Program-made: the position numbers and the translations under genes
The notes under the pieces: generated by a model
Told to the model about the DNA's origin: nothing
Database searches by the model: none
The model's input: the letters and a program-made list of their open reading frames with translations, nothing else
Origin: Endozoicomonas sp. NE40
Lineage (GTDB): Bacteria > Pseudomonadota > Gammaproteobacteria > Pseudomonadales > Endozoicomonadaceae
Reading direction: 5' to 3'
NCBI RefSeq assembly: GCF_040549045.1
Contig: NZ_JBEWTB010000002.1
Span: 3,832,501-3,896,500, forward strand
Length of the DNA stretch: 64,000 bases
Shown here: piece by piece, positions 8,798-16,625 of the stretch
Layout: every line of letters starts with the position of its first letter
How positions within the stretch are numbered: position 1 is the stretch's first letter

Positions 8798-9991
8798 ATG
8801 AAATCTGAAGTTATAAAACCGGCGGCTTTAAAAATCGTGGCCGACGAAAACATTCCACTGGTGCGGGAATGCTTTGCGGAGCTGGGTAATGTGGTGACCT
8901 TGCCGGGACGCAGTCTTTCTGCAGACGATCTGGCTGATGCAGATGTGCTGGTGGCACGTTCTGTCACCCGGGTGAATAAAGAACTGGTACAGAACAGTTC
9001 CCTGAAATTTGTCGGAACCTGTACGGCAGGCTTTGACCATGTTGATCTGCAAGCCCTGAAAGCGCAGGGCATTGAGTTTTCCAGTGCGCCTGGCTGCAAT
9101 GCCCGTTCGGTGGTGGAGTATGTGCTGTGCGCACTGGATATACTGGCGGAACGGGATGGTTACTGCATAACAGGTCGTACCGTTGGCATCGTCGGCAAGG
9201 GGCAGGTGGGAAGTCGTCTCTACCGGGCTTTGCAGGCGCTGGGGGTAACGGTTATGGCAAATGACCCTCTGCTGGAACCTGAAGCGGGTGTTGAGCTGGT
9301 GGAGCTGGATGAATTACTCGAACGTTGCGATGTCATTGCCCTGCATACACCGCTGACCACCTCGGGCGATTACCCGACTTACCATTTGATGGGTGAGCAA
9401 CAGTTGCTGGCTATGAAGCACGGCGCCGTATTGATTAATGCCGGGCGGGGGGCAGTAGTCGACAACCGGGCATTGCTGAACGTTCTGAAGGTTCGGGATG
9501 ACCTCAGCGTGGTGCTGGATGTCTGGGAACACGAGCCGGACGTTGATCCTGAGTTACTGGAGCTGGTGGATATCGCCACGCCACATATTGCCGGTTACAG
9601 TCTGGATGGCAAAATCACAGGAACCGTTATGGTCTACCAGGCGCTGTGTCGCTTTCTGGGCCTGCCTGCCCGAACCTCGCAACAGGATCTTACGCCGTTG
9701 CCACCTCTTATGAAGCTGGACTTTACCGGTACGGTCGATGCCGATCAGGCCACCTCTGTTGCTATGCGGGCCACCTATGATATTCGCCGTGATGATGCCC
9801 TGATGCGACGCCTGTTGAAAATGGAGCCGGAAGCGCGCAGGCTGGCTTTTGACTTTATGCGCAAAAATTATTCAGAGCGTCGGGAGTTCAGTACCTTGAA
9901 TATTGATGCCAGCCGTTCCAGTCAGGAGGTACAGCAACGTTTGCAGGCACTGGGCTTTTGTTTGCAGGATAACGGTCTGTCTGTTGGATAA
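8798..9991 (+). CDS. pdxB: erythronate-4-phosphate dehydrogenase
   Basis: A 397-aa D-2-hydroxyacid dehydrogenase of the PdxB type, second step of the DXP-dependent pyridoxal phosphate pathway. The NAD-binding motif GIVGKGQVGS begins at residue 130. The catalytic triad is visible as Arg217 (NAGRGAVVD), Glu246 (WEHEPD) and His263 (TPHIAGYS). The extra C-terminal dimerisation domain of about 100 residues that separates PdxB from SerA-like enzymes is present. It appears to be a single-gene unit, followed by a MITE-like repeat. Confidence 0.96.
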   Translation: MKSEVIKPAALKIVADENIPLVRECFAELGNVVTLPGRSLSADDLADADVLVARSVTRVNKELVQNSSLKFVGTCTAGFDHVDLQALKAQGIEFSSAPGCNARSVVEYVLCALDILAERDGYCITGRTVGIVGKGQVGSRLYRALQALGVTVMANDPLLEPEAGVELVELDELLERCDVIALHTPLTTSGDYPTYHLMGEQQLLAMKHGAVLINAGRGAVVDNRALLNVLKVRDDLSVVLDVWEHEPDVDPELLELVDIATPHIAGYSLDGKITGTVMVYQALCRFLGLPARTSQQDLTPLPPLMKLDFTGTVDADQATSVAMRATYDIRRDDALMRRLLKMEPEARRLAFDFMRKNYSERREFSTLNIDASRSSQEVQQRLQALGFCLQDNGLSVG

Positions 9992-10098
9992 CTCTCTATT
10001 GGATAAATAGTGCGCTTCAAGACACAGCCATGAGTAATACCAATTTCGTCACATCCGGTGATGAAAGCGGGTGCTGAAAATTATATTTTCATAGACAA

Positions 10099-10309
10099 TA
10101 AGTACTCAACCATATGAAATCATATTTTCTGACTCATTGTTCAGGCGCTCCCGGCAACTGCTCCTTGCGTTGCCCTACCTCCTGCATCCATGCAGTCGTG
10201 ACTGCGTTGCAACTCTGGTCACATAGCTCACTATGCTCCCGCCGTTGCGCCTTGCATAGCACCTGCCCAATAAGCCAGAAATATTCGATTTCATATGGCC
10301 GAGTACTTA
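10099..10309. mobile_element. MITE-like inverted-repeat element, about 211 bp
   Basis: The ends are inverted repeats: TAAGTACTC at 10099-10107 and GAGTACTTA at 10301-10309. Similarity between the arms extends about 50 bp with few mismatches (both contain CCATATGAAATC). The outermost TA at each side would fit a TA target duplication as made by IS630/mariner-type transposases, but it cannot be told apart from part of the repeat. There is no transposase inside; a small open frame across it has no protein character. Likely a non-autonomous element inserted between pdxB and the next gene. Confidence 0.65.
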
Positions 10310-10337
10310 CAAAAAATAAAAATAACGGGTCAATGTC

Positions 10338-11576
10338 GTGGACTATATCGTTTTTGCGATCCCGGTTTTCATATTGCTGATTGCCATTGAGATCATCGTC
10401 ACAATCGTCAGAAAAAAAGACTATTACCGGTTCAGTGACGCGATTAACAGCCTGAGTGCCGGCATGATCAGTATCACGTCCGGCATTCTGACCAAAATCG
10501 TTAGTGTGGCGATTTATACGGGACTGTTCAGCGTGTCTGCCCTGTGGGAGATGAGCGTTGAGTCCCTATGGGTCTGGGTACTCGGGTTTCTTTTTTATGA
10601 TCTCTGTTATTACTGGACTCATCGCATGGGGCATGAAATTAATGTCCTCTGGGCAGCCCATGCGGTGCATCATCAGAGCGAAGAGTACAACCTGACGACA
10701 GCACTGCGACAAACCAGCAGCGGCTTTATTTTTGGCTGGGTGTTTTATGTGCCGATGGCGGTGGTGGGTATTCCGCCGGTCGTCTTTTTTACAGTGGGTC
10801 TTATCAACCTGCTTTACCAGTTCTGGGTTCATACCCGTCATGTGCCAAAACTGGGCTGGTTTGAGTGGTTCTTTGTCACGCCTTCCAATCACCGGGTTCA
10901 TCATGGAAAGAACCGGCGTTATCTGGATAAAAATTACGGCGGGGTTTTTATTCTCTGGGATCGCCTGTTCGGCACCTTTGAGGAAGAGGATGAACTGTAT
11001 GAACCCATTCGCTACGGCACTCTGAAACCATTGCGCAGCTGGAATCCTCTATGGGCTAACCTGCAGCTGTATGCTGAACTGTGGCAGGACTGCAGGGCGA
11101 CGGGAAGCTGGAAGGATAAACTGACCCTGTGGTTTCGCAAAACCGGCTATCGTCCGTCCGATGTGGCAACCCCCATGAAAATGCCGGACATCCATGCCTA
11201 TGAAAATTATCAACCCGCTGTCGTCCGTCCCCTGATATTTTATGGCGCCTTCCATTTTGTTCTGATGATCATTGCAACTCTCGCGCTGATGGGCAGTTAT
11301 CACTTGATGCCTATGTGGTTTAATACGCTCTGGGTGGCTGTGTTTGCTGTACAATTACTGGTTATTGGCTGGCTGCTGGAAAAAACCAAAAAGCTGGTTA
11401 TTCTGGAAGCGGGGCGTTTTGCTACAGTTGCAGCAGCTTTGGGCATTACGCACCTGCAAATCGCTGTGCCTGCCAGTTTGTGGTGGCTGTTGTGTACTCT
11501 GGCTGTAGTTTCATTGCTGGCACTGAGCAGGGTTCAATATGGCGAAACCCCTCAGGTTCACTTACAGAAACCATAG
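10338..11576 (+). CDS. sterol desaturase / fatty acid hydroxylase family membrane protein
   Basis: A 412-aa integral membrane protein with a GTG start. It has the di-iron histidine clusters of the family: HRMGH (95-99), HAVHH (108-112), His165 (WVHTRH) and NHRVHH (184-189). The architecture, with extra C-terminal membrane helices after the hydroxylase domain, resembles alkylglycerol monooxygenase-like proteins. These enzymes use oxygen to hydroxylate or desaturate lipids in the membrane; the substrate here is unknown. The start lies 28 bp beyond the MITE, so the insertion may have replaced its natural promoter region. An ACT-domain gene follows after 8 bp. Confidence 0.88.
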   Translation: MDYIVFAIPVFILLIAIEIIVTIVRKKDYYRFSDAINSLSAGMISITSGILTKIVSVAIYTGLFSVSALWEMSVESLWVWVLGFLFYDLCYYWTHRMGHEINVLWAAHAVHHQSEEYNLTTALRQTSSGFIFGWVFYVPMAVVGIPPVVFFTVGLINLLYQFWVHTRHVPKLGWFEWFFVTPSNHRVHHGKNRRYLDKNYGGVFILWDRLFGTFEEEDELYEPIRYGTLKPLRSWNPLWANLQLYAELWQDCRATGSWKDKLTLWFRKTGYRPSDVATPMKMPDIHAYENYQPAVVRPLIFYGAFHFVLMIIATLALMGSYHLMPMWFNTLWVAVFAVQLLVIGWLLEKTKKLVILEAGRFATVAAALGITHLQIAVPASLWWLLCTLAVVSLLALSRVQYGETPQVHLQKP

Positions 11577-11584
11577 GATGTATC

Positions 11585-11986
11585 ATGTCAAAGCCACTGC
11601 AGTTGTCGGTTTTGCCGCAAAGGTTTTCGGTTCATCGCTTTGCCGTTGACAGCCCTGTTCCCACAGAAGTGCTGAATAGCGGTATCTTTTCAGTGATGCG
11701 CACGGAGGATGAACTGTCGATAGTCTGTGAATCTTCTCTCACTTTGAATTCAGATCAGGTGGAGACGGACTGGTCGGCACTGAAGGTGACCGGTCCTCTG
11801 GATTTTGCACTGACTGGCATTCTGGCAGGGTTGGCCACCGCACTGGCTGAAGCGGGTATCAGCCTGTTTGCCCTGTCTACGTACGACACAGATTATGTAT
11901 TAGTGAAATCGAAGCAGTTGAGTCAGGCTTGCATGGCTCTCAATAGTGCAGGCTATATAGTGGAGAACTGGGTGAGTGATGTTTAA
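11585..11986 (+). CDS. ACT domain-containing protein
   Basis: The start at MSKPLQLSVLPQ is chosen for its AGGA ribosome site; upstream in-frame codons overlap the previous gene. The 133-aa product resembles small paired-ACT proteins (CASTOR/ACT_7 type), with the segment TGPLDFALTGILAGLATALA and the ACT-like SLFALSTYDTDYVLV near residues 90-105. Such proteins are expected to bind amino acids, but no ligand can be named. It is probably co-transcribed with the membrane hydroxylase 8 bp upstream. Confidence 0.8.
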   Translation: MSKPLQLSVLPQRFSVHRFAVDSPVPTEVLNSGIFSVMRTEDELSIVCESSLTLNSDQVETDWSALKVTGPLDFALTGILAGLATALAEAGISLFALSTYDTDYVLVKSKQLSQACMALNSAGYIVENWVSDV

Positions 11987-12097
11987 GGCTGGATCGTTTG
12001 CACCCATTCAGCAATGAATTCCTTTAAAAGTGCTTCCAGTGCCGAAAAAGAGGGTATGTTTACAGATTAAGCAGGTTGGTAAACGGGGAGGCATTGT

Positions 12098-12850
12098 TCA
12101 ACTGGCAATATCATCAAATGTATCGTGAGAATCATAATCATAATGACTCAATAGGTTAGCGGTTGATGCATCTTCACCAGTGTTTCCGGGGCCAGAATCC
12201 GGAAAGTTTTGATTAGTCTCCGTGGTCACTAGCCCTGACCCCTGTTTTGCCGTTGTTGTGGTGGCTGATGGCCTGTATTCAGTGACCATATAGGCACTTC
12301 CTATCGGGGATGTTACGGTGCTGATGGTTGTAGTATTACCTGAAGATACTTTGGTTTGGGTTGTTACGGTGACCATTCCCACCGGCTCCGGGTGTGTATG
12401 CACAGAGACAAACCGGGTTGTTGGTACGGGTGGGTGTATTGCCAGCTTGTGCCTGGAGAGGTTGGACTGTAGATTAAAACGGCAACCGCATATTTCACAC
12501 TGAAGGGATCCGGTTTCGTTATGAATTTTCTGATGCCTTTTAAGATGGGGTAATTGAGTGAAAGAAAGACCGCATGCCTTACATTCATAAGGGCGTTCAT
12601 CGGTATGGCTTCGCGTGTGCTGAGCCAGGTTTCCCGGATTCTTAAAACCCTTGTTGCATACCTTGCACTGAAAAGGTTGTTCACCGGTATGGGTTCGCAT
12701 ATGTCGGGTGAGACTGTCAGCACGATTAAAACGCTTGTTACATATTTCGCACTGAAAAGGCTGCTCACCCGTGTGGGTTCGAAGATGTTTTTTGAGGGCG
12801 GAGGCATTTGAAAGGCTTCGCCCACACTCATCACAGGTGTAACTCGGCAT
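12098..12850 (-). CDS. tandem C2H2 zinc-finger protein of eukaryotic type
   Basis: A 250-aa protein made of five Cys2His2 fingers and a flexible tail. Ligands: C6/C9/H22/H26, C34/C37/H50/H54, C62/C65/H78/H82, C90/C93/H106/H110 and C118/C121/H134/H139. Fingers 1-4 are joined by canonical TGEQPF or TDERPY linkers, as in eukaryotic transcription factors and unlike the single-finger bacterial Ros/MucR type. Putative base-contact residues (-1, 3, 6) are R43/S46/R49 in finger 2 and Q99/H102/R105 in finger 4. Residues 140-250 are Thr/Ser-rich and end in an acidic stretch (HYDYDSHDTFDDIAS). There is no signal peptide and no operon partner. It may be a host-directed nuclear effector acquired from a eukaryote, but this is inference. 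Confidence 0.9.
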   Translation of the reverse strand: MPSYTCDECGRSLSNASALKKHLRTHTGEQPFQCEICNKRFNRADSLTRHMRTHTGEQPFQCKVCNKGFKNPGNLAQHTRSHTDERPYECKACGLSFTQLPHLKRHQKIHNETGSLQCEICGCRFNLQSNLSRHKLAIHPPVPTTRFVSVHTHPEPVGMVTVTTQTKVSSGNTTTISTVTSPIGSAYMVTEYRPSATTTTAKQGSGLVTTETNQNFPDSGPGNTGEDASTANLLSHYDYDSHDTFDDIAS

Positions 12851-13005
12851 GCCTGATATTCCTGTGCAAGGGATAAGAAAGCAGAATTAACCCTTTTACT
12901 CCAGGATGAATAGAGACGCCTAATGATAGACAGGAATGCGGCAGTTAGTGGAACTTCTTCTTGCGGGAAAGAAGCTTTATCGTTTGCTACCAAAAGGCAA
13001 AGGCT

Positions 13006-13377
13006 TTATTGAGCGTTAAACCCCTGCCAGGCATCCAGCATGGTTTTAAAATCATCCAGTCCGCACTCGGCATGGAGTTCCTGATCGTAGAAGTCCATGC
13101 CTTCATCCACAGGTTCTTCTTCAAGGTCATCTTCTGGCAGGGCGGCCGAGCGCACAATGGCATCAGTGCGTGTCAGCCTGAGGTTGAACTCCAGACCTGA
13201 CAGGCTGAATGTCCAGCGCTCACCGGTTTGCAGTTCGACAATGGTTTTGAATAAAGGCTCCAGCCGCTCCGCCCTGGCTGCCGGTTCTGTCAGCAGCCAG
13301 TTGCCCATCGCTTCGTGATCCATTGAAAAGCGCGCTTCTATACGGCCTGCCAGGTCTCGACGAAATTCATACTCCAT
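13006..13377 (-). CDS. yacL: UPF0231 (YacL) family protein
   Basis: A 123-aa protein starting MEYEFRRDLAGRIEARFSM, with the acidic central region DDLEEEPVDEGMDFYDQE and the C-terminal CGLDDFKTMLDAW segment, matching the YacL/UPF0231 family of about 120 aa. The function of the family is unknown. It is a cytoplasmic, acidic, single-domain protein. It appears monocistronic, upstream of the C2H2 gene on the same strand with a 155-bp gap. Confidence 0.85.
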   Translation of the reverse strand: MEYEFRRDLAGRIEARFSMDHEAMGNWLLTEPAARAERLEPLFKTIVELQTGERWTFSLSGLEFNLRLTRTDAIVRSAALPEDDLEEEPVDEGMDFYDQELHAECGLDDFKTMLDAWQGFNAQ

Positions 13378-13461
13378 AGTTATTCCAGAAAAGTTAATTC
13401 ACCATATGGAGTGAAATTGTACTGGCTATGTAATTTTGGGCGAATAGGTAGAAAGCCTGTT

Positions 13462-14013
13462 TTATAACCGTTTGGGACTAAACCAGAAACGACGTTTGAA
13501 AGGAAAAATCCAGGAAGACCCAATGGCAGCCAGTAAAGCTTCCGGATGGTACTGACGCAACTGCTGTCGTACCTTCTGCTCCTGAGGTTTATGAACATCC
13601 ACCATGATCAGGTGTTTGCCCTGCTCAATATCGTCATGGAACTGTGCCACCTTGTAATTTTCCCTCATCGCCCCGGCCAGTCCACCGCTCCACGCGCCAA
13701 ACAGGGTGAATGTACCTGCGACGAATAACAGAATCATCGGAGGAACCGGCTCAGTGATAAAGGGCAGAATTTCGTGCAGCACGAACACCGTGACCAAACT
13801 GATAGTCCCACCCAGAATCGCCCCCAGTTCGCCCGAATGAATCACATCATTCTGCTGAAACAGGTGCGCGCTGTGAACATGACGATGGTAGAGTCCCGCT
13901 TCATCCCTGCTGAGTACATGGATATGCCAGTCGGTGACACCATTGTTGTGCAGGTCGTCACTGATCTGGCTGACGCTGTTGAGTGTATCGGTCAGATAAT
14001 AAAGACGTTTCAT
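13462..14013 (-). CDS. conserved hypothetical protein with glycine-rich membrane helices
   Basis: The start at MKRLYYLTDTLNSV is set by a strong AGGAGG ribosome site; a longer frame begins at 14079. The product has 183 residues. The N-terminal part (about 1-60) looks like a small alpha/beta domain with WHIHVLSRDEAGLY. Two glycine-containing hydrophobic segments follow (residues about 65-125, including GAWSGGLAGAM, a glycine-zipper-like stretch), then a soluble end containing HLIMVDVHKPQEQ. Similar proteins occur in other gammaproteobacteria without assigned function. Confidence 0.72.
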   Translation of the reverse strand: MKRLYYLTDTLNSVSQISDDLHNNGVTDWHIHVLSRDEAGLYHRHVHSAHLFQQNDVIHSGELGAILGGTISLVTVFVLHEILPFITEPVPPMILLFVAGTFTLFGAWSGGLAGAMRENYKVAQFHDDIEQGKHLIMVDVHKPQEQKVRQQLRQYHPEALLAAIGSSWIFPFKRRFWFSPKRL

Positions 14014-14134
14014 GCTTTCCTCCTGCGTATTGCATGCAAGATGGACTGGAAGATTATAGAGCACTGGCGCGGATGCCATCTCTTGTTGATACTTAAATCA
14101 GTAAACGTTTAAACCGTATGATAAGGACAGGGTG

Positions 14135-14362
14135 ATGAAACAGATCAAGGTCAGCGTCGGAAAAAAAGGGGCTCATGATGAACATGAGCAGCTCAACAGC
14201 ATTGACGCAGAACTGAAATCAACGCTGGAACGCCTGAAAAAGAAAGGCTTCAACCCTATGCAGATGTGTAACAAGCTTATCGAACATAAGGTGACTGCTC
14301 CCGATGGTTTACCCTGGAGCTATGACCTTGTGGTGTCTGAGTGCAAGCGATTGAAGATATAA
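14135..14362 (+). CDS. small hypothetical protein, 75 aa
   Basis: It starts MKQIKVSVGKKG, with AAGGA about 8 nt upstream. The protein is basic and helical (STLERLKKKGFNPMQMCNKL). The LPWSYDLVVSECKRLKI end vaguely recalls recombinase helix-turn-helix regions, but that is too weak to assign. It is divergent from the 183-aa membrane gene and convergent with the 116-aa gene. Confidence 0.6.
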   Translation: MKQIKVSVGKKGAHDEHEQLNSIDAELKSTLERLKKKGFNPMQMCNKLIEHKVTAPDGLPWSYDLVVSECKRLKI

Positions 14363-14397
14363 GACCATCATTGTAAAAGTCCGGCAGGCTCTTTACC

Positions 14398-14748
14398 TTA
14401 GCCCCGGCTTTTTTTAAGCAGTTCCTGAAAGCGTCTCTGCTTTTCTTCAGGACTCAGTTGCGGGGTGGCTTCCTGATGGTGGTTAACCAGTGGGCTATAG
14501 TCCAGTGGTGGCAGATCTTCAGAGCTGCTCCCTGAATGATCTTCTGGTTTGCTCTGCTGTTCCAGCTGCAGCAGATGAGCATCCATTACGTCCAGTGCTT
14601 CCAGTAAACCGTCGTGTTCATTGTCGGTGTCATCAAGGCGCTGCAGTTTGGCTACTATATTGTCGCGAATCTGGCGAATGCGCTCAGGGGACGTTTTTTG
14701 TTGATTTGCTTCAAGCCACTTTCTGGCAGATTCGCCATTGGTTGCCAT
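14398..14748 (-). CDS. hypothetical protein, 116 aa
   Basis: The start is placed at MATNGESARKWLEANQQ because AGGA lies 6 nt upstream; an in-frame ATG at 14769 is less well supported. The product is acidic and glutamine-rich, helical in residues about 20-70, then Ser/Pro-rich, ending QLSPEEKQRRFQELLKKSRG. No family recognised. Its 5' side is about 50 bp from the second MITE-like element. Confidence 0.6.
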   Translation of the reverse strand: MATNGESARKWLEANQQKTSPERIRQIRDNIVAKLQRLDDTDNEHDGLLEALDVMDAHLLQLEQQSKPEDHSGSSSEDLPPLDYSPLVNHHQEATPQLSPEEKQRRFQELLKKSRG

Positions 14749-14801
14749 ACTCGATCCTGTTCCTAACAACTTTCATTCTAACTACTATCAGAGCGCATAA
14801 T

Positions 14802-14979
14802 ATACCAATCGCCCTTTCAAATCCCCTATTGCGCAGCCATTTGAGTCCAATATTCTGCGTTGGGGATCGTCGCCATAGCTACAGCTATGACTCCTCACCC
14901 CGCCTTTATGCCCTTCAGGGTATTGCCTATTGAACTCAAATGGCTTGCTCATGACGGGGTTTGAAAGGTTGATTGGTAT
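14802..14979. mobile_element. second MITE-like inverted-repeat element, about 178 bp
   Basis: Imperfect terminal inverted repeats of about 51 bp: ATACCAATC at 14802-14810 pairs with GATTGGTAT at 14971-14979. The arms also share CCTTTCAAA and CCATTTGAGT and end at CAATA / TATTG. The unpaired centre (14853-14927) contains the small palindrome CATAGCTACAGCTATG. There is no coding capacity. Sequence differs from the element at 10.1 kb, so it is a separate family. Confidence 0.65.
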
Positions 14980-15103
14980 TACGCAATATTTCGGAAAATA
15001 CCAACCTGTAGTGATCAGTGCATGTACGTAAAATTTACCGATTTGCCTGATGCACAGATGATGGAGTTTGTTCGGGAGATGATTTTGCTCTCCGGCTATA
15101 ACA

Positions 15104-16546
15104 ATGCAAGAAGTTAATGTTCATACACCTGCGTTGACAAACCATCTGCGGCAGCTTCTGCAGAAGCCTGCACCGGGTGTGCCTGTTGTGCGAATTGAGC
15201 AGCCAGTGCCTGTGTGTAACCTGCTGTCGTGGCTGGAACACCAGAAGGGGCCTCAGCTTGAAAACAGCCTTCAGCTAAAGGAAAGTAACCAGCAACGGTC
15301 TTACTGGCGTGACCGGGATGCTGATATAGAAATGGCGACCCTGGGTCAGAGCTGGAGTATGCCGGTTCCGACACGGCGGGAGCTGCCTGAAGCTGCAGAC
15401 AGGGCTGTCAGCCTGATAAACGACTCGGGTGCCTGGGCTGAAAAAGCCCGCTCATTGCTGTGGCTGTCGTTTTCAGATGTTGACCGGATGGTCTGGCCAA
15501 CCTTTGGTTATGGCTGTGTGTATCTGCCACGGATTGAAATGCTGTTAACCCGCAAAGGGGCGACACTGGCCTGCTATTTACAAGCTGAGTCCGATGAACT
15601 CTGGCAGTCAGAAATTGTCAGTGCGCTTAAACAGCTGGCTGCCATCAACTGGCAGATGTCTGACGAACAGGGCGCTTATCAGCTTGGCCCCTTGCGCTAC
15701 CAGCCGGAGCAGGCGGATTATAACTGCAACATTGCCAGGGCAAAACAGGCTCTGGCGGCTGGTGAAATGCAGAAAGTTGTACTGTCACGTTCGGCCTCAA
15801 CCACGATTAAGGGGGCTTTCAGCCCCTGGCGACTACTGCAACACTGGCGGGTGGCGAATCCCCGCTCTTATGTTTTTGCTGTTGAAGCCCGTAATGGCGA
15901 TCTGTTTTTTGGTTGTTCCCCGGAACGGCTGATGGCCCGGCGTGGGAGAGTCATTCACACAGAAGCACTGGCTGGAACCGCACCCAGGGGAAGTACCCGG
16001 GAAGAAGACAGGGCTCTGGAGCATTCGTTATTAAACGACAGTAAAAACATTCATGAAAACCTGCTGGTGCTGAAAGATATCCGTGACCGGCTGGGAATTT
16101 TGTGTCAGTCACTGGAAGCAGACCGAAGCCATTCAGTGGTTAAACTCAAATCCATCCAGCATTTGCGTTATCTGATCCGGGGAGTGCTTAATGCCGGAGT
16201 GACCGATGCCGAGCTTCTGACTGCCCTGCACCCGACACCGGCGGTGGGTGGTACCAGCCGGGAAGTGGCTATGCAGTTTATTGAGAAGCATGAAGGTTAC
16301 GCCCGTGGGCTTTATGCGGGCGTCTTTGGGGTTGCCTCGCCTGAGCATACCGAAATGGCTGTTACCATCCGTTCCGGGTTGCTGCGAAAACTGTCAGATA
16401 ACCTGCAACAACTGTCGTTATTTTCCGGAGGCGGTATTGTTCCGGGTTCTGTGGCTGCTGAGGAGTGGCAGGAGCTGAACAATAAACTGGCAACGGTTTA
16501 CTCGTTGCTGAAGGGCGCTGAGCAGGAAAACGTTGCACTCTCGTAA
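15104..16546 (+). CDS. menF: isochorismate synthase, menaquinone pathway
   Basis: A 480-aa chorismate-binding enzyme that converts chorismate to isochorismate, the first step of menaquinone synthesis. Family motifs are present: GEMQKVVLSRS, GCSPERL, HTEALAGTAPRG, LHPTPAVGGTSREVA, and the C-terminal SGGGIVPGS...EWQELNNKL with Mg-binding Glu. Its position at the head of menD-H-C-E supports MenF rather than EntC or salicylate synthase. An in-frame stop just upstream fixes the start. The ribosome site is weak. The leader follows the MITE at 14802-14979. Confidence 0.95.
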   Translation: MQEVNVHTPALTNHLRQLLQKPAPGVPVVRIEQPVPVCNLLSWLEHQKGPQLENSLQLKESNQQRSYWRDRDADIEMATLGQSWSMPVPTRRELPEAADRAVSLINDSGAWAEKARSLLWLSFSDVDRMVWPTFGYGCVYLPRIEMLLTRKGATLACYLQAESDELWQSEIVSALKQLAAINWQMSDEQGAYQLGPLRYQPEQADYNCNIARAKQALAAGEMQKVVLSRSASTTIKGAFSPWRLLQHWRVANPRSYVFAVEARNGDLFFGCSPERLMARRGRVIHTEALAGTAPRGSTREEDRALEHSLLNDSKNIHENLLVLKDIRDRLGILCQSLEADRSHSVVKLKSIQHLRYLIRGVLNAGVTDAELLTALHPTPAVGGTSREVAMQFIEKHEGYARGLYAGVFGVASPEHTEMAVTIRSGLLRKLSDNLQQLSLFSGGGIVPGSVAAEEWQELNNKLATVYSLLKGAEQENVALS

Positions 16547-16625
16547 CTTGCAGCCTCTAACCTCTCAGGGTTGTGAATAAAGCAGCCTGTTGTCTATTAC
16601 TATTGGCTATTGTGTGAATCTGTTG

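Noticed and set aside
10114..10380. 88-codon frame inside the first MITE
   Set aside because: It runs through the inverted repeats and into the start of the next gene in another frame; composition is that of the repeat, not of a protein.
11983..12055. Possible C-terminal remnant of a LysR-type regulator on the minus strand (ALEALLKEFIAEWVQTIQP)
   Set aside because: Only about 20 codons are open before an in-frame stop and the resemblance is too short to support a pseudogene.
12364..12993. 209-codon minus-strand frame overlapping the zinc-finger gene
   Set aside because: It is an out-of-frame shadow of the C2H2 repeat region.
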